Positions 16,414 to 25,957 of a stretch of 64,000 nt of DNA are shown here, piece by piece; within the stretch, counting starts at the first letter, position 1, and every line of letters begins with the position of its first letter. A program made the position numbers and the translations under genes. Below the pieces are notes generated by a model that worked only from the letters and a program-made list of their open reading frames with translations, was not told the DNA's origin and searched no databases. This DNA comes from Undibacter mobilis (GTDB lineage Bacteria; Pseudomonadota; Alphaproteobacteria; Rhizobiales; Xanthobacteraceae), in the NCBI RefSeq assembly GCF_003367195.1, contig NZ_QRGO01000001.1, positions 2,280,501 to 2,344,500 of the forward strand, in the 5' to 3' direction.

Positions 16414-17184
16414 TCAGTCGCGCGCGGCGTGGGCCGTCACCGCGGCGCCGAAGGCCTGGAATAGCGCGCGATTGACCGGGTTGGTCTGCGGGTCGTACTC
16501 GGCATGCCACTGCACGCCAAGCGCAAAGCCTTCCGCGCCATCGATATGGATCGCCTCGATGGTGCCGTCGTCGGCCAGCCCCTCGACCACGATGCGCGCG
16601 CCGGGCTCGAGGATGCCTTGGCCGTGCAGCGAGTTCACACGGATGGTGTCGGCGCCGAAAATTCCGGCGAAGACGCCGCCCGCGGTCAGATGAACGGCGT
16701 GGCGGTCGCCGTAGATCACCGTATGATCGGGGTGGATTTCACCGTTGGGCAGGCGCGGCATGCGGTGATTGATGCGGCCTGGCAGTTCGCGGATTTCCGG
16801 GTGCAAGGTCGAGCCGAAAGCGACTGCCATCTCCTGAAAGCCGCGGCAGATGCCGAGCAACGGCACGCCACGCGCCACGCAGGTCGTCACCAGATCGAGC
16901 GCCAGCGCATCGCGCGGCTCGTCGTAGGGCTCGTAGCTCAAATGCGGCTCGACGCCGAAACGGGTTGGATGAACATTGGCGCGGGCGCCGGTGAGCACGA
17001 CGCCATCGACGACATCGAGCAGGTCATCGACATCGGTGATGTCCGGCGCTCCGGCGAACATCAGCGGCAAGGCGCCAACCACGTCACGCACGGCACGCAG
17101 ATTGCGTTCGCCGACGCGTTGCGCCGGAAAACGGTTTTCCGCGAGGAACATGTTGCCGATGACGCCGACGACGGGCCGCTTCAT
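16414..17184 (-). CDS. Gamma-glutamyl-gamma-aminobutyrate hydrolase family protein (peptidase C26, PuuD-like)
   Basis: 256 residues from ATG 17184 (MKRPVVGVIGN). The frame is open upstream, but that part overlaps the aminotransferase gene. It is a class I glutamine amidotransferase-like hydrolase with nucleophile Cys in LLGICRGFQEM and His in LGVQWHAEYD. PuuD cleaves gamma-glutamyl-GABA to glutamate and GABA in putrescine use; other members act on related gamma-glutamyl amides. It follows the PatB-like gene by 43 bp on the same strand. No other puu genes are in the window, so the substrate is open. Confidence 0.86.
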   Translation of the reverse strand: MKRPVVGVIGNMFLAENRFPAQRVGERNLRAVRDVVGALPLMFAGAPDITDVDDLLDVVDGVVLTGARANVHPTRFGVEPHLSYEPYDEPRDALALDLVTTCVARGVPLLGICRGFQEMAVAFGSTLHPEIRELPGRINHRMPRLPNGEIHPDHTVIYGDRHAVHLTAGGVFAGIFGADTIRVNSLHGQGILEPGARIVVEGLADDGTIEAIHIDGAEGFALGVQWHAEYDPQTNPVNRALFQAFGAAVTAHAARD

Positions 17185-17227
17185 GGGAGCTTCGTTGGGG
17201 ATTCTCAAGCCGGAGTGTTTATAGCAC

Positions 17228-18409
17228 CTATTTGCGCAGGTCGGCGAAAGCTTCGTCGAGGCGGTCGAGAGCCTGCAGCAGGATGGGGCGCGGCGTCGCG
17301 AAATTGAAGCGCAGCCAGTTTTCGCCGCCGGGGCCGAACTGCGGACCGGGCGATGCGAAAATGCGCGCGCGTTTGGCCACGCGGTCGGCGACGTCGTCGG
17401 CGGCAAGCCCGGTGCCGGAAAAGTCGATCCAGGACAGGTAGGTCGCATCGAGCTTCATGGCGCGTGCGCCGGGTGCGGCCTTCTCGATACGGGCGTGAAG
17501 CAGGTCGCGGTTAGCCTCAAGATAAGGCAATAGCGCGTCGAGCCAGGCCTCTCCGGTGCGCCAGGCCGCCTCGGTTGCGATCATGCCGAAGCTGGCGAGC
17601 GAGGTGAGATTGGCGGCGGCGACACGCGCCTCGATCTTGCGGCGCAGAACCGGGTTCGACGTCACCAGGGCGCCCATATGGGCGCCGGCGAGGTTGAAGG
17701 TCTTGGTCGCGGCAAAGCACGACACGATCCGATCGGCGATCTCCGGCGCGGCGTTGAGCGTCGGCGTGTGTGTGGCGTGGCTGAAGATGAGGTCGCAATG
17801 AATCTCGTCGGAAGCGAGGATCAGATCGTGCTCGGCGCAGAAGAGGGCAAGAGCCTTGAGCTCCTCAGGTGACCACACGGTGCCGCCGGGATTATGCGGG
17901 CTGCACAGGAACACGATTCTGCTACGCGGCGTGATCAGCCGGCGCAAAGCCTCAAGATCCATGACATAGCGGCCTTGCTGATTGATCAGCCGGGCATCGA
18001 TAATACGACGGTCATTGGCGAGAATGATCTTGCGGAAGGCGTGATAGGCCGGCGGAAACAGCACGATCTCGTCGCCCGGCTCGCTGACCGCCTGAATCAG
18101 CATGCCGAGGCCGGCAACGATGCCGGGCACCGGGGTGACCCAGGCCGGATCGACGGTGAGCTTGTGGCGACGCTTGAGCCAGACCACGAGCGCCTCGGCC
18201 CAGCTGCCCGTGTCGGCATAATAGCCATGCACGCCGCGGTTGATCTCCGCCGTCAGCGCCTCGGCGACGCCGGGCGGCGCCGCAAAGTCCATGTCGGCCA
18301 CCCACATCGCGATGGCGTCCGCCTCGGTGATGCCGGACAGCTTGGCCATGTTGTCCCACTTTGAGGAATGCGTGCCGCGGCGTTCGATGATGCGGTCGAA
18401 GTCAAACAT
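17228..18409 (-). CDS. MalY/PatB-type PLP-dependent aminotransferase / cystathionine beta-lyase
   Basis: 393 residues from ATG 18409 (MFDFDRIIERRGTHSSKWD), the standard start of the family; a 28-codon extension is unlikely. It is a fold type I PLP enzyme. MWVADMDF, SPHNPGGTVW and the Schiff-base Lys in CFAATKTFNLAGA are seen. PatB/MalY enzymes cleave C-S bonds of cystathionine or cysteine conjugates in the cytoplasm. It is the first gene of a two-gene unit with the C26 hydrolase and is divergent from tctB. A shared 204-bp promoter region lies at 18410-18613. Confidence 0.88.
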   Translation of the reverse strand: MFDFDRIIERRGTHSSKWDNMAKLSGITEADAIAMWVADMDFAAPPGVAEALTAEINRGVHGYYADTGSWAEALVVWLKRRHKLTVDPAWVTPVPGIVAGLGMLIQAVSEPGDEIVLFPPAYHAFRKIILANDRRIIDARLINQQGRYVMDLEALRRLITPRSRIVFLCSPHNPGGTVWSPEELKALALFCAEHDLILASDEIHCDLIFSHATHTPTLNAAPEIADRIVSCFAATKTFNLAGAHMGALVTSNPVLRRKIEARVAAANLTSLASFGMIATEAAWRTGEAWLDALLPYLEANRDLLHARIEKAAPGARAMKLDATYLSWIDFSGTGLAADDVADRVAKRARIFASPGPQFGPGGENWLRFNFATPRPILLQALDRLDEAFADLRK

Positions 18410-18613
18410 GAGAACGGGGGCTCCCTGGGATACGACGAGGCGGTTTCCTTGATGATCTTCGCTGCGGGCCGGGTCAAGACGCCGGGCTTTCATGCTCGCG
18501 GGCCGAGGGGCAGTCCGGCGCGATGTCTTGTGCGCATATCAATGCATTGCTTTTGGCGCGCGGCTCGTTTGTGCTAGACGCAGACGGTACAGGACTGGTG
18601 GGAGACGACAAGA

Positions 18614-19150
18614 ATGGCGGAGGACGCAAAATCCTCACCCGCGAGCGGGGGCAATTTTTCGCTGAGAATTCGCGGCCCCCGTGATTTCTACGGCGGCCTT
18701 GTGCTGGTTGCGCTTGCCGTTTTTGCCCTATGGGCGGGCAGCGATCTGGCCGGCATGCGCGGCTTTTCCTTCGGTCCTGGCACCACGCCGCGGCTGTTTG
18801 CCATGCTCCTGATCGCGGTCGGCGCCGCAATTTCGATTTCCGGGCTGTTCGTCGACGGTCCGCCGATCGAGAGCTATGCGCTGCGCGGTCCGGCATTCGT
18901 GGTGTGCGCTATTCTCGTGTTTGCCATCACCATCCGCGGCTTCCGGTTTTCGTTCTTCGGCTTTCCGGTGAAGTTGCCGGAACTCGGGCTGATCGCCTCG
19001 ACCTTCATGGCCTACATGATCTCGGTCATGGGCGGGCGAGAGATACGCTGGACTGAAAGCCTGATCGCCGGCGCGATCATGACGGCGTTCTGCGTCGTGT
19101 TGTTCCGCTATTTGCTGCAATTGCCATTTCCGCTCTGGCCGACTTTCTAA
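18614..19150 (+). CDS. tctB: Tripartite tricarboxylate transporter small subunit TctB
   Basis: 178 residues with four predicted membrane helices (about 28-44, 58-78, 95-112, 150-170) and the family stretch FGPGTTPRLFAMLL. It is the small membrane subunit that partners TctA in Na+-coupled uptake of citrate-like carboxylates. It precedes tctA by 12 bp. No TctC binding protein gene lies next to it, so the pair must use a distant TctC. Confidence 0.88.
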   Translation: MAEDAKSSPASGGNFSLRIRGPRDFYGGLVLVALAVFALWAGSDLAGMRGFSFGPGTTPRLFAMLLIAVGAAISISGLFVDGPPIESYALRGPAFVVCAILVFAITIRGFRFSFFGFPVKLPELGLIASTFMAYMISVMGGREIRWTESLIAGAIMTAFCVVLFRYLLQLPFPLWPTF

Positions 19151-19162
19151 GACGAGATTGCA

Positions 19163-20677
19163 ATGTCCGATCTTCTCTCCAATCTATGGCTCGGCTTTTC
19201 GATTGCGGGCCACCCGATCAATCTCGGCTTCTGTCTGCTCGGGGCGCTGGTCGGCACCCTGGTCGGCGTGCTGCCGGGTATCGGCACCGTGGCGACGATT
19301 GCCATGCTGTTGCCGATCACCTTCGGGCTCGACCCGGTCGGCGCGCTCATCATGCTCGCTGGCATCTATTATGGCGCGCAGTATGGCGGCTCGACCACGT
19401 CGATCCTTGTCAACATCCCCGGCGAGGCGACATCGGTCGTCACCTGCCTCGACGGCCATGAGATGGCCAAGCAAGGCCGCGCCGGCGCCGCGCTGTCGAT
19501 TGCGGCGATCGGCTCGTTCATCGCCGGTTCCGTCGCCACCGTGCTGGTCGCAGCCCTCGGTCAGCCGCTGACCCGGGTTGCGCTCGAATTCGGTCCGGCC
19601 GAGTATTTCGCGCTGATGCTGCTTGGCCTCATCTTCGCGGTGGTGCTGGCGAAGGGTTCGGTCGTCAAGTCGATCGCCATGGTGCTGACGGGTCTGTTGC
19701 TGTCGACCATCGGTTCCGATCTCGACACCGGCGCCGGCCGCATGACGCTCGGCCTGCCGGAACTGCTGGACGGCATCGGCTTCACCAATGTGGCCATGGG
19801 CCTGTTCGGCTTTGCCGAAATCATCCGCAATCTCGAGGCGTCGGGCTCCAACCGCGATATCATCGCAGGCAAGATCAAGGGTCTGATGCCGACGCGCCAG
19901 GACCTCAAGGATTCGGCCTGGCCGATTGCGCGCGGCACCGTGCTCGGTTCGCTGCTCGGCATTCTGCCCGGCGGCGGCGCGGTGGTGTCGTCGTTTGCCG
20001 CCTATACGCTGGAAAAGCGCCTGGCCAAGGACCCCAAGCGTTTCGGCCGTGGCGCTATCGAAGGCGTCGCCGGGCCCGAGTCCGCCAACAATGCCGCGGC
20101 GCAGACCTCGTTCATTCCGCTTTTGACGCTCGGCATTCCGCCGAATGCAGTGATGGCGCTGATGGTCGGCGCCATGACCATACACGGCATCGTCCCCGGC
20201 CCGCAGGTGATGACCAAGCAGCCCGAACTGTTCTGGGGCATGATCGCCTCGATGTGGTTCGGCAACCTGATGCTGGTCGTCATCAACCTGCCGATGGTCG
20301 GCATCTGGGTTCGTCTGCTGCGCGTGCCGTACCGGATCCTGTTTCCATCGATCATTGTGTTCTGCTGCATCGGCATCTACTCGATTGACAACTCATCGAG
20401 CGACGTCATCATCGCCGGGCTGTTCGGCCTGTTCGGCTATTGGCTGGTGAAGCACGACTTTGAGCCGGCGCCTCTGGTGCTTGCTTTCGTGCTCGGCCCG
20501 CTGATGGAAGACAATTTGCGCCGCGCCATGCTGATCGCGCGCGGTGACACCTCGGTCTTCTTTACGCGGCCGATCTCGGGCACCCTCATCCTCATTTCAG
20601 TGGTGCTGCTGGTGCTGGCGCTGCTGCCGATGATCCGCAAGCGCCGCGATGAGGTCTTCGTCGAGTCCGAGAACTAG
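19163..20677 (+). CDS. tctA: Tripartite tricarboxylate transporter large permease TctA
   Basis: 504 residues with about twelve membrane helices. TctA hallmarks are visible: VGVLPGIGTVATIAMLLPIT, YYGAQYGGSTTSIL and PGGGAVVSSFAAYTLEKR, then GPESANNAAAQTSFIPLLTLGIP. It forms the transport channel in the inner membrane for a tricarboxylate or similar acid. Co-transcribed with tctB, and 11 bp before a NUDIX gene. Substrate unknown without its TctC. Confidence 0.95.
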   Translation: MSDLLSNLWLGFSIAGHPINLGFCLLGALVGTLVGVLPGIGTVATIAMLLPITFGLDPVGALIMLAGIYYGAQYGGSTTSILVNIPGEATSVVTCLDGHEMAKQGRAGAALSIAAIGSFIAGSVATVLVAALGQPLTRVALEFGPAEYFALMLLGLIFAVVLAKGSVVKSIAMVLTGLLLSTIGSDLDTGAGRMTLGLPELLDGIGFTNVAMGLFGFAEIIRNLEASGSNRDIIAGKIKGLMPTRQDLKDSAWPIARGTVLGSLLGILPGGGAVVSSFAAYTLEKRLAKDPKRFGRGAIEGVAGPESANNAAAQTSFIPLLTLGIPPNAVMALMVGAMTIHGIVPGPQVMTKQPELFWGMIASMWFGNLMLVVINLPMVGIWVRLLRVPYRILFPSIIVFCCIGIYSIDNSSSDVIIAGLFGLFGYWLVKHDFEPAPLVLAFVLGPLMEDNLRRAMLIARGDTSVFFTRPISGTLILISVVLLVLALLPMIRKRRDEVFVESEN

Positions 20678-20688
20678 CGGAGGTCGCC

Positions 20689-21204
20689 TTGGCGCTCGCG
20701 GTCGTCAGAAAGGCTACGGACAGCCTGCTGCTTCGCACGAGCGGCCGCATTGTGAGCCGCCAGTTCGGCGCCATTCCCTATACGGTCGTCAAAGGGCAGG
20801 TGGTGTTTCTGCTGGTGACCTCGCGCGGCACCGGGCGCTGGATCTTCCCCAAGGGCGACCCAATGGACGGCCTGCCGCCGTCGCAGGTCGCGGCGCAGGA
20901 AGCGCTGGAGGAAGCCGGCATCGAGGGCGACGTCGATCCGGCGCCGATCGGCGCGTATCGGGCATTCAAGACGGTCGCGTTCCGCCGCAAGGTCGTCGAA
21001 GTCGAAATGTATCCGTTGCGGGTGACGCAGCAGATGGATGAGTGGCCGGAGAAGGGCCGCCGGCACCGTCATTGGGCCATCTTGCCGGAGGCCAGGCGTC
21101 TGTTATCGGACGCGCGGGTCGCCGATCTCGCGGTCAGGCTGAATCAGCGTCTGCGTGCGGGCGGGCTGCCGGCCTATCCACCGATCGCCCACATCACGCG
21201 ATAG
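20689..21204 (+). CDS. NUDIX hydrolase (diphosphoinositol-polyphosphate-phosphohydrolase-like)
   Basis: 171 residues. TTG start at 20689 is supported by GGAGG 6 bp upstream. The NUDIX box reads FPKGDPMDGLPPSQVAAQEA followed by LEEAGI. It keeps the EExG core but has Gln for the usual Arg of REUxEE, a form common in the PKGxPM-type subfamily. It would hydrolyse a nucleoside diphosphate-X or polyphosphate compound. Starts 11 bp after tctA and probably shares its mRNA. Its 3' end overlaps the convergent pit gene by 31 bp. Confidence 0.85.
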   Translation: MALAVVRKATDSLLLRTSGRIVSRQFGAIPYTVVKGQVVFLLVTSRGTGRWIFPKGDPMDGLPPSQVAAQEALEEAGIEGDVDPAPIGAYRAFKTVAFRRKVVEVEMYPLRVTQQMDEWPEKGRRHRHWAILPEARRLLSDARVADLAVRLNQRLRAGGLPAYPPIAHITR

Positions 21205-22730
21205 AGCAGGGCGGACAGGATTGCCGCCGCCGGCACGGTGATGACCCAGGCCGCGCCGATGCCGAGCACATGCTGGCGGCGCACCAGCCGGCGCCTCTCA
21301 CGCTTCTGGTAATTCAGCAGCGCCATCTCCGGTGTCTCGTTGAGACGCGATGGCTCGAGGAACAAGGTGCGCGGCCGCACGGCGGGATTGGGCACACCGC
21401 TGTTGGTGATGAACTCGCGCAGATAGCCGACACCGAACACCGCGCCGACCGCAATATGGGTCGATGACACCGGCAGGCCGAGCGCCGACGCCACCAGCAC
21501 CGTCACGGCCGCTGACAGGGCCACGCAATAAGCGCGGATCGTGTCCATGCGAGTAATCTTCTCGCCGACGGTGCGGATCAGGCCCGGCCCGAACAGCCCC
21601 AGGCCGAGCGCGATGCCAGTGGCGCCAATCGCCAGCACCCAGAACGGCAAATCGACTTTCTCGGCATCGGCGAAGCCGGTCTGCGCCGAAGCGACGATGG
21701 CGGCGAGCGGCCCGACCGCGTTGGCGACATCGTTGGCGCCATGCGCGAAGGACAACAGGCCAGCGGCGAAGATCAACGGCACCGTGAACAAGCCGGCAAC
21801 GTGCTTGCGGCGGTTTTCCATGCCGCGTGAACGGCGCAGAACCCAGGGTCGGGCGGCGAAGTACGCGCCGAAGAAGCTCAGGATGCCAATCGCGATGACA
21901 AAAGCCAGCGGCGCATTCCAGACGCGTTTGAGGCCCTTGCTTACGAGATAAACGGCGAAGATTCCGGTCATGAAGGCGACGAGGACGGGCACCCAGCGCC
22001 GCGCCGCGGCCACGCGATCGTCGCGATAGATCACCTGCCATTTGATGAAGCCGAGCAGCAGGGCGGCGATGAGGCCGCCGAAGACCGGCGAAATGACCCA
22101 GCTCAGCACAATGCCGCCGATCACGCTCCATTCAACGGCGGCAACGCCGGCGGCGGCGACACCGGCACCAACAACACCGCCGACGATGGCGTGCGTGGTC
22201 GAAACCGGCGCACCCAGATAGGTCGCGAGGTGAATCCACAGCGCCGCGGCGAGCAGAGCCGCCGTCATCACGAAGATGAAGGAGACGACCGACAGCGCCT
22301 TTTCCGGATGCAGGAGGTTTTTCGACACCGTATCGACGACATCGCCGCCGGCCAGGACCGCGCCGGCGACCTCGGCCACGGCGGCGATCATCAGGGCATG
22401 CGTCATGGTCAGGGCGCGGCTGCCGACCGCCGGGCCCATATTGTTGGCGACGTCGTTGGCGCCGATGTTGAGCGCCATGTAGGCAGCGATGACTGCCGCG
22501 AAGAAAACGAAGTATTTGAGCGGGCCGCCGACCGACAGGCTGGCGATTACAACCGCGCCGATCATGAAAACGATGAGCAGGCCCGGAGTCGCCAGCGAGC
22601 GCGACCGCGCATAAGTCGCGGTTTCGATCTGAACAACTTTCTTGAGGTCCTTGTCGAGGGCGCTTTTGGCCAAGGCGGGCTCCGGCAGGAAGGCGGAGCA
22701 GACTGCCGCCCCTGGAAAGCCCGTTAGCAC
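21174..22730 (-). CDS. pit: Inorganic phosphate transporter, PiT family
   Basis: 518 residues from GTG 22730. The duplicated PiT signature is present: NIGANDVANNMGPAVGSRAL in the first half and AHGANDVANAVGPLAAI in the second, with about ten membrane helices. A low-affinity proton- or sodium-coupled metal-phosphate symporter of the inner membrane. No PhoU-like (DUF47) gene is adjacent. The start is uncertain because the first ~40 residues are unlike family starts. The mla genes lie upstream on the same strand, 78 bp away. Confidence 0.93.
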   Translation of the reverse strand: MLTGFPGAAVCSAFLPEPALAKSALDKDLKKVVQIETATYARSRSLATPGLLIVFMIGAVVIASLSVGGPLKYFVFFAAVIAAYMALNIGANDVANNMGPAVGSRALTMTHALMIAAVAEVAGAVLAGGDVVDTVSKNLLHPEKALSVVSFIFVMTAALLAAALWIHLATYLGAPVSTTHAIVGGVVGAGVAAAGVAAVEWSVIGGIVLSWVISPVFGGLIAALLLGFIKWQVIYRDDRVAAARRWVPVLVAFMTGIFAVYLVSKGLKRVWNAPLAFVIAIGILSFFGAYFAARPWVLRRSRGMENRRKHVAGLFTVPLIFAAGLLSFAHGANDVANAVGPLAAIVASAQTGFADAEKVDLPFWVLAIGATGIALGLGLFGPGLIRTVGEKITRMDTIRAYCVALSAAVTVLVASALGLPVSSTHIAVGAVFGVGYLREFITNSGVPNPAVRPRTLFLEPSRLNETPEMALLNYQKRERRRLVRRQHVLGIGAAWVITVPAAAILSALLYRVMWAIGG

Positions 22731-22745
22731 CCCTATCGCAAAACT

Positions 22746-22762
22746 GTCACAAAAAAAGTGAC
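22746..22762 (-). terminator. Possible terminator hairpin between mlaD and pit
   Basis: GTCAC-AAAAAAA-GTGAC reads on the minus strand as GTCAC-TTTTTTT-GTGAC. It could end the mla transcript, but the T-run sits in the loop rather than after the stem. Confidence 0.25.
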
Positions 22763-22808
22763 GCGCCCCCGGGCTGTTGAAAAGCCGGCGTGCAGGGCGA
22801 TCGCGGGG

Positions 22809-23711
22809 TTAGCGCCGGGGGCCGCTGGTGTTGTTGTCGCCGCCGCCGCCGAACAGGATGCGCTGAGGATTCTTGGCGAGGTCGCTGACGGCCCGGTCGA
22901 TATTGCCGATCGAGCGGCGCAGGTCGGTGCCGACAAGGTTGATCTGCTTGTTGGTGCTGTCGGTCACCTTGAGCACGCCTTCCGTGATCTCGGCGGTGCG
23001 CTTGTCGAGGTTCTCGGCGAGCATCGTGGTGTGCTTGTCGAGGTTGGTCGTCAGCTTGTCGAGATTGCCGGCGAGCTTGCTGGTGTCGGCTTTCAGGCTG
23101 ACGGCGAGTTCGTTGATCGACCCCATCGCCGATGCGCCGTTATTGACCAGTTCATCGATCTTGTTGCTGTTGCGGGCCAGCGCCTCGGTGAAAGTTTCGA
23201 TATTCTTGATGGCGTTGCGCAACGATTCCTGGTTCTCGACGATGATGTTGTCGGCCTTGGCCAGCGTTTCGCGCACCGCGGTGCCCATGTCGCCGGCGGT
23301 GGAGGCCGCGCGCAATGTCGGCAGGCCACCGTTCTTCGGTGGTGCCAGCGCCGGTGAGGACGCGGTCGCGCCCTTCAGCGACACCGACGCGATGCCGGTC
23401 AGGCCGGCATATTCCAGCGTGACGATGGTGTCAGAGCGCAACGGCGTCGACGGCGTGATCGAAATGACGGCGGCGACTTCGGAGGGCTTGTCGGTGAGCT
23501 GCATTTCCGTGACCTCGCCGACACGGATGCCGTTGAACATCACCGGGCCGCCGACGCGCAGGCCCGACACGGAGCCTTCGAACACGATCAGATAGGATTT
23601 GGTTTCCTTCGAGGCGCCGGCGTTGTGAACCCAGTAGATGAAGCCGAACGCGGCGGCGATCACCGCGAAGGTGAACAGCCCGATCAGCGCGAATTTTGCC
23701 CGGTCTTCCAT
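22809..23711 (-). CDS. mlaD: MlaD-family (MCE domain) lipid-transport protein
   Basis: 300 residues. One N-terminal membrane helix (FALIGLFTFAVIAAAFGFIY, about 7-26), then the MCE domain (about 40-115: GSVSGLRVGGPVMFNGIRVG and VTLEYAGLTGIASVSL), then a long periplasmic coiled-coil-like region (about 150-280) with repeated leucines and Asn/Asp. MCE rings bind phospholipid in the periplasm and sit on the MlaFE ABC core. Follows mlaF by 14 bp. MlaC and MlaB are not in the window. The C-terminus ends in a short Gly/Asn/Pro tail. Confidence 0.9.
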   Translation of the reverse strand: MEDRAKFALIGLFTFAVIAAAFGFIYWVHNAGASKETKSYLIVFEGSVSGLRVGGPVMFNGIRVGEVTEMQLTDKPSEVAAVISITPSTPLRSDTIVTLEYAGLTGIASVSLKGATASSPALAPPKNGGLPTLRAASTAGDMGTAVRETLAKADNIIVENQESLRNAIKNIETFTEALARNSNKIDELVNNGASAMGSINELAVSLKADTSKLAGNLDKLTTNLDKHTTMLAENLDKRTAEITEGVLKVTDSTNKQINLVGTDLRRSIGNIDRAVSDLAKNPQRILFGGGGDNNTSGPRR

Positions 23712-23725
23712 TGCTCAACTCCACA

Positions 23726-24532
23726 TCAGGCGCGACGTTCTGTAACGCGCCGGCCTTTAATCGCCACTTGAAAATCGGTATGCGCGCGCTCGCCGTGGAA
23801 ATATTCTTTCAGCCACGGGTGCTGCGACGCCAGCATCACATCCATCGAGCCGGCTTCCACGATCTTGCCATCGCCGAGCACTGCGATGCGGTCGCAGGTG
23901 CGGTGCAGGCTGTCGAGGTCGTGTGTCACCATGAATACGGAAATGCCGAGCGTTTCCTGCAGCGTCAGCAGCAGGTGATCGAACTCGGCGGCGCTGATCG
24001 GATCGAGGCCGGAGGTCGGCTCGTCGAGAAACAGGATTTCCGGATCGAGCGCCAGCGCGCGGGCGAGCGCCACGCGCTTGATCATGCCGCCCGACAACTC
24101 GGAGGGATACTTGCGATAGACGTCCGGCTTGAGGCCGACCATTTCCAGCTTGGCGATGGCGATCTCGGTGGTCAGCTTCGGCGACAGCCGCAAATACTCG
24201 CGGATCGGGAACTCGACATTCTTGCCGGAGTTCAGCGATGAAAACAGGGCGCCCTGCTGGAACAGCACGCCCCAGCGCCGGTCCACCGCCTGCCGCTCCT
24301 TCAGCGATGCCTTGCCGAGATCGGTGCCGAGCACCTCGATCGAGCCTTCGCGGAACGGCAGCAGGCCGATGATGGTGCGTGTGAGCACCGACTTGCCGGC
24401 GCCGGATGCGCCGACGAAGCCGAGGATTTCGCCGCGCTTCAAATCGAGATTGACGCCGTTGAGAACGCGGCGGGCGGCAAAGTCGACCACCAGATCGCGC
24501 ACTTTGATGACGGGTTCGCCACGCGCGGTCAT
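23726..24532 (-). CDS. mlaF: ABC transporter ATP-binding protein MlaF-like
   Basis: 268 residues. Walker A GASGAGKS, Q-loop LFQQGALFSSL, signature LSGGMIKR, Walker B ILFLDEPTSGLDP and H-loop VTHDLDS are all present. It is the cytoplasmic ATPase of the retrograde phospholipid transporter. It starts 4 bp after the mlaE stop and is followed by mlaD, so mlaE-mlaF-mlaD is one operon. Confidence 0.93.
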   Translation of the reverse strand: MTARGEPVIKVRDLVVDFAARRVLNGVNLDLKRGEILGFVGASGAGKSVLTRTIIGLLPFREGSIEVLGTDLGKASLKERQAVDRRWGVLFQQGALFSSLNSGKNVEFPIREYLRLSPKLTTEIAIAKLEMVGLKPDVYRKYPSELSGGMIKRVALARALALDPEILFLDEPTSGLDPISAAEFDHLLLTLQETLGISVFMVTHDLDSLHRTCDRIAVLGDGKIVEAGSMDVMLASQHPWLKEYFHGERAHTDFQVAIKGRRVTERRA

Positions 24533-24536
24533 GTTT

Positions 24537-25688
24537 CTAAATCCCGACCGAGGCGAAGAAGACGGCGAACAGACCGTCGATCACGATGACAAGGAAGATC
24601 GATTTGACTACCGAGTCCGTCGTCTTGGCGCCGAGCGACTCCGCCGAGCCCTTGACCTGCAGACCTTCCATGCAGGCGACGAGGCCGATGATCAGCGCCA
24701 TGAATGGCGCCTTGATCATGCCGACGGCGAAGGTCTTGACGGAGATCGACTCGTGCAGGCGCGACATGAAGATCTTGGGGTCGATGCCGCCATAGAGCCA
24801 TGACACCACGCCGCCGCCATAGAGCGCGGCCATCGCGCCGATGAAGGCCAGGATTGGCACGGCGATGATGAGCGCCAGAATGCGCGGCAGCACCAGCACC
24901 TCGATGGGGTCGAAGCCCATCGTGCGCAGAGCGTCGATTTCCTCGCGCATTTTCATCGAGCCCAGTTCGGCCGTGTAGGCCGAGCCGGAACGGCCGGCGA
25001 TCATGATGCAGACGATGAGGACGCCGAGTTCGCGCAGCACCAGAACGCCGACCATGTCCACGACATAGATATCGGCGCCGAAGGTGCGGAAGTGGAAGAT
25101 GCCTTGCTGGGCAATGATCGCGCCGATCAGGAAGGTGATCAGAATGATGATCGGCACGGCATTCCAGCACACGCGCTCGAGATGGTTGATCAGCGACGTG
25201 AAGCGGAACCGCCAGGGATTGGCGCAGACGCTGAAGAACGCCATCAGCAGCTGGCCGGCGATCTGGAAGATGGTGAAGAGATCGGAGGCGACCGCGGTCA
25301 TGGTGCGACCGACGCTTTCCAGCGTGGCGACGAGTCCGGTCTGCTTGTGCTTCAGCGGGGTCAGCTTTTGCTGGCCGGCGCGGACCTTTTCGAACAGGTT
25401 GTTGTAAATCGGCGGCAGGCCGACAACGCGGGTGTCGGCGCCGCGGCTCGACCAGATGCGCAGGGTGCGTTCGATCAGCCAGGCGCCATAGGTGTCGAGT
25501 TGGGTGATCCGCGTGGCGTCCAGGACGACGCGCGTGAACGGGGCCTGATCGATCTGGCCGGGGGTATGCGTCGCGGCGTCCACGAGCGGTTCGAGCGCGC
25601 GGGCATGCTCCGCCGTCCAATGACCGGCGGCGGTCAGATCGAGGCCGTCGCCGCGCGAGGGGGCGTGCTCTAAGGTGCCCGACGTCAA
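24537..25688 (-). CDS. mlaE: ABC transporter permease MlaE-like with N-terminal STAS-like domain
   Basis: 383 residues. About residues 15-115 form a STAS-like domain (FTRVVLDATRITQLDTYGAW), replacing a free MlaB. The permease follows (about 140-383) with LITFLIGAIIAQQG and the MlaE loop ELGSMKMREEIDALRTMG. It is the membrane core of the phospholipid transporter. First gene of the operon. The 269-bp gap to the divergent thyA (25689-25957) must hold both promoters and includes an AT-rich stretch near 25778-25825. Confidence 0.92.
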   Translation of the reverse strand: MTSGTLEHAPSRGDGLDLTAAGHWTAEHARALEPLVDAATHTPGQIDQAPFTRVVLDATRITQLDTYGAWLIERTLRIWSSRGADTRVVGLPPIYNNLFEKVRAGQQKLTPLKHKQTGLVATLESVGRTMTAVASDLFTIFQIAGQLLMAFFSVCANPWRFRFTSLINHLERVCWNAVPIIILITFLIGAIIAQQGIFHFRTFGADIYVVDMVGVLVLRELGVLIVCIMIAGRSGSAYTAELGSMKMREEIDALRTMGFDPIEVLVLPRILALIIAVPILAFIGAMAALYGGGVVSWLYGGIDPKIFMSRLHESISVKTFAVGMIKAPFMALIIGLVACMEGLQVKGSAESLGAKTTDSVVKSIFLVIVIDGLFAVFFASVGI

Positions 25689-25957
25689 GAAGTCACTCCC
25701 GATAACCGGCCATTTCGCGTCCGAAACGGCCCAAATGCGTTGCAGGCGGCCAGTCGCCCGGCCGCCTCCCGGGAAATTAACCGATTATTAAGGTTAGAAA
25801 ACGCCGATTAACTTTTAGGGTTAATGGCTTGGCCGGATGCGGACGCGCCGGGTTCCGCGTCCGTCGGCGCGGTTGAAAAAGGCGGTTGCGGCGTTGCCGG
25901 CCGGGGTAATCTTGCCCATGTTGGCCTTCAGAGTCGTCCAAACGCCCCGAGCCCCCG

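Noticed and set aside
16289..16510. 73-codon minus-strand frame ending in YDGMAIRSTSPAFIPVKR
   Set aside because: The first half overlaps the puuD-like gene end, there is no ribosome site and no family was recognised. It is kept only as part of the unexplained gap.
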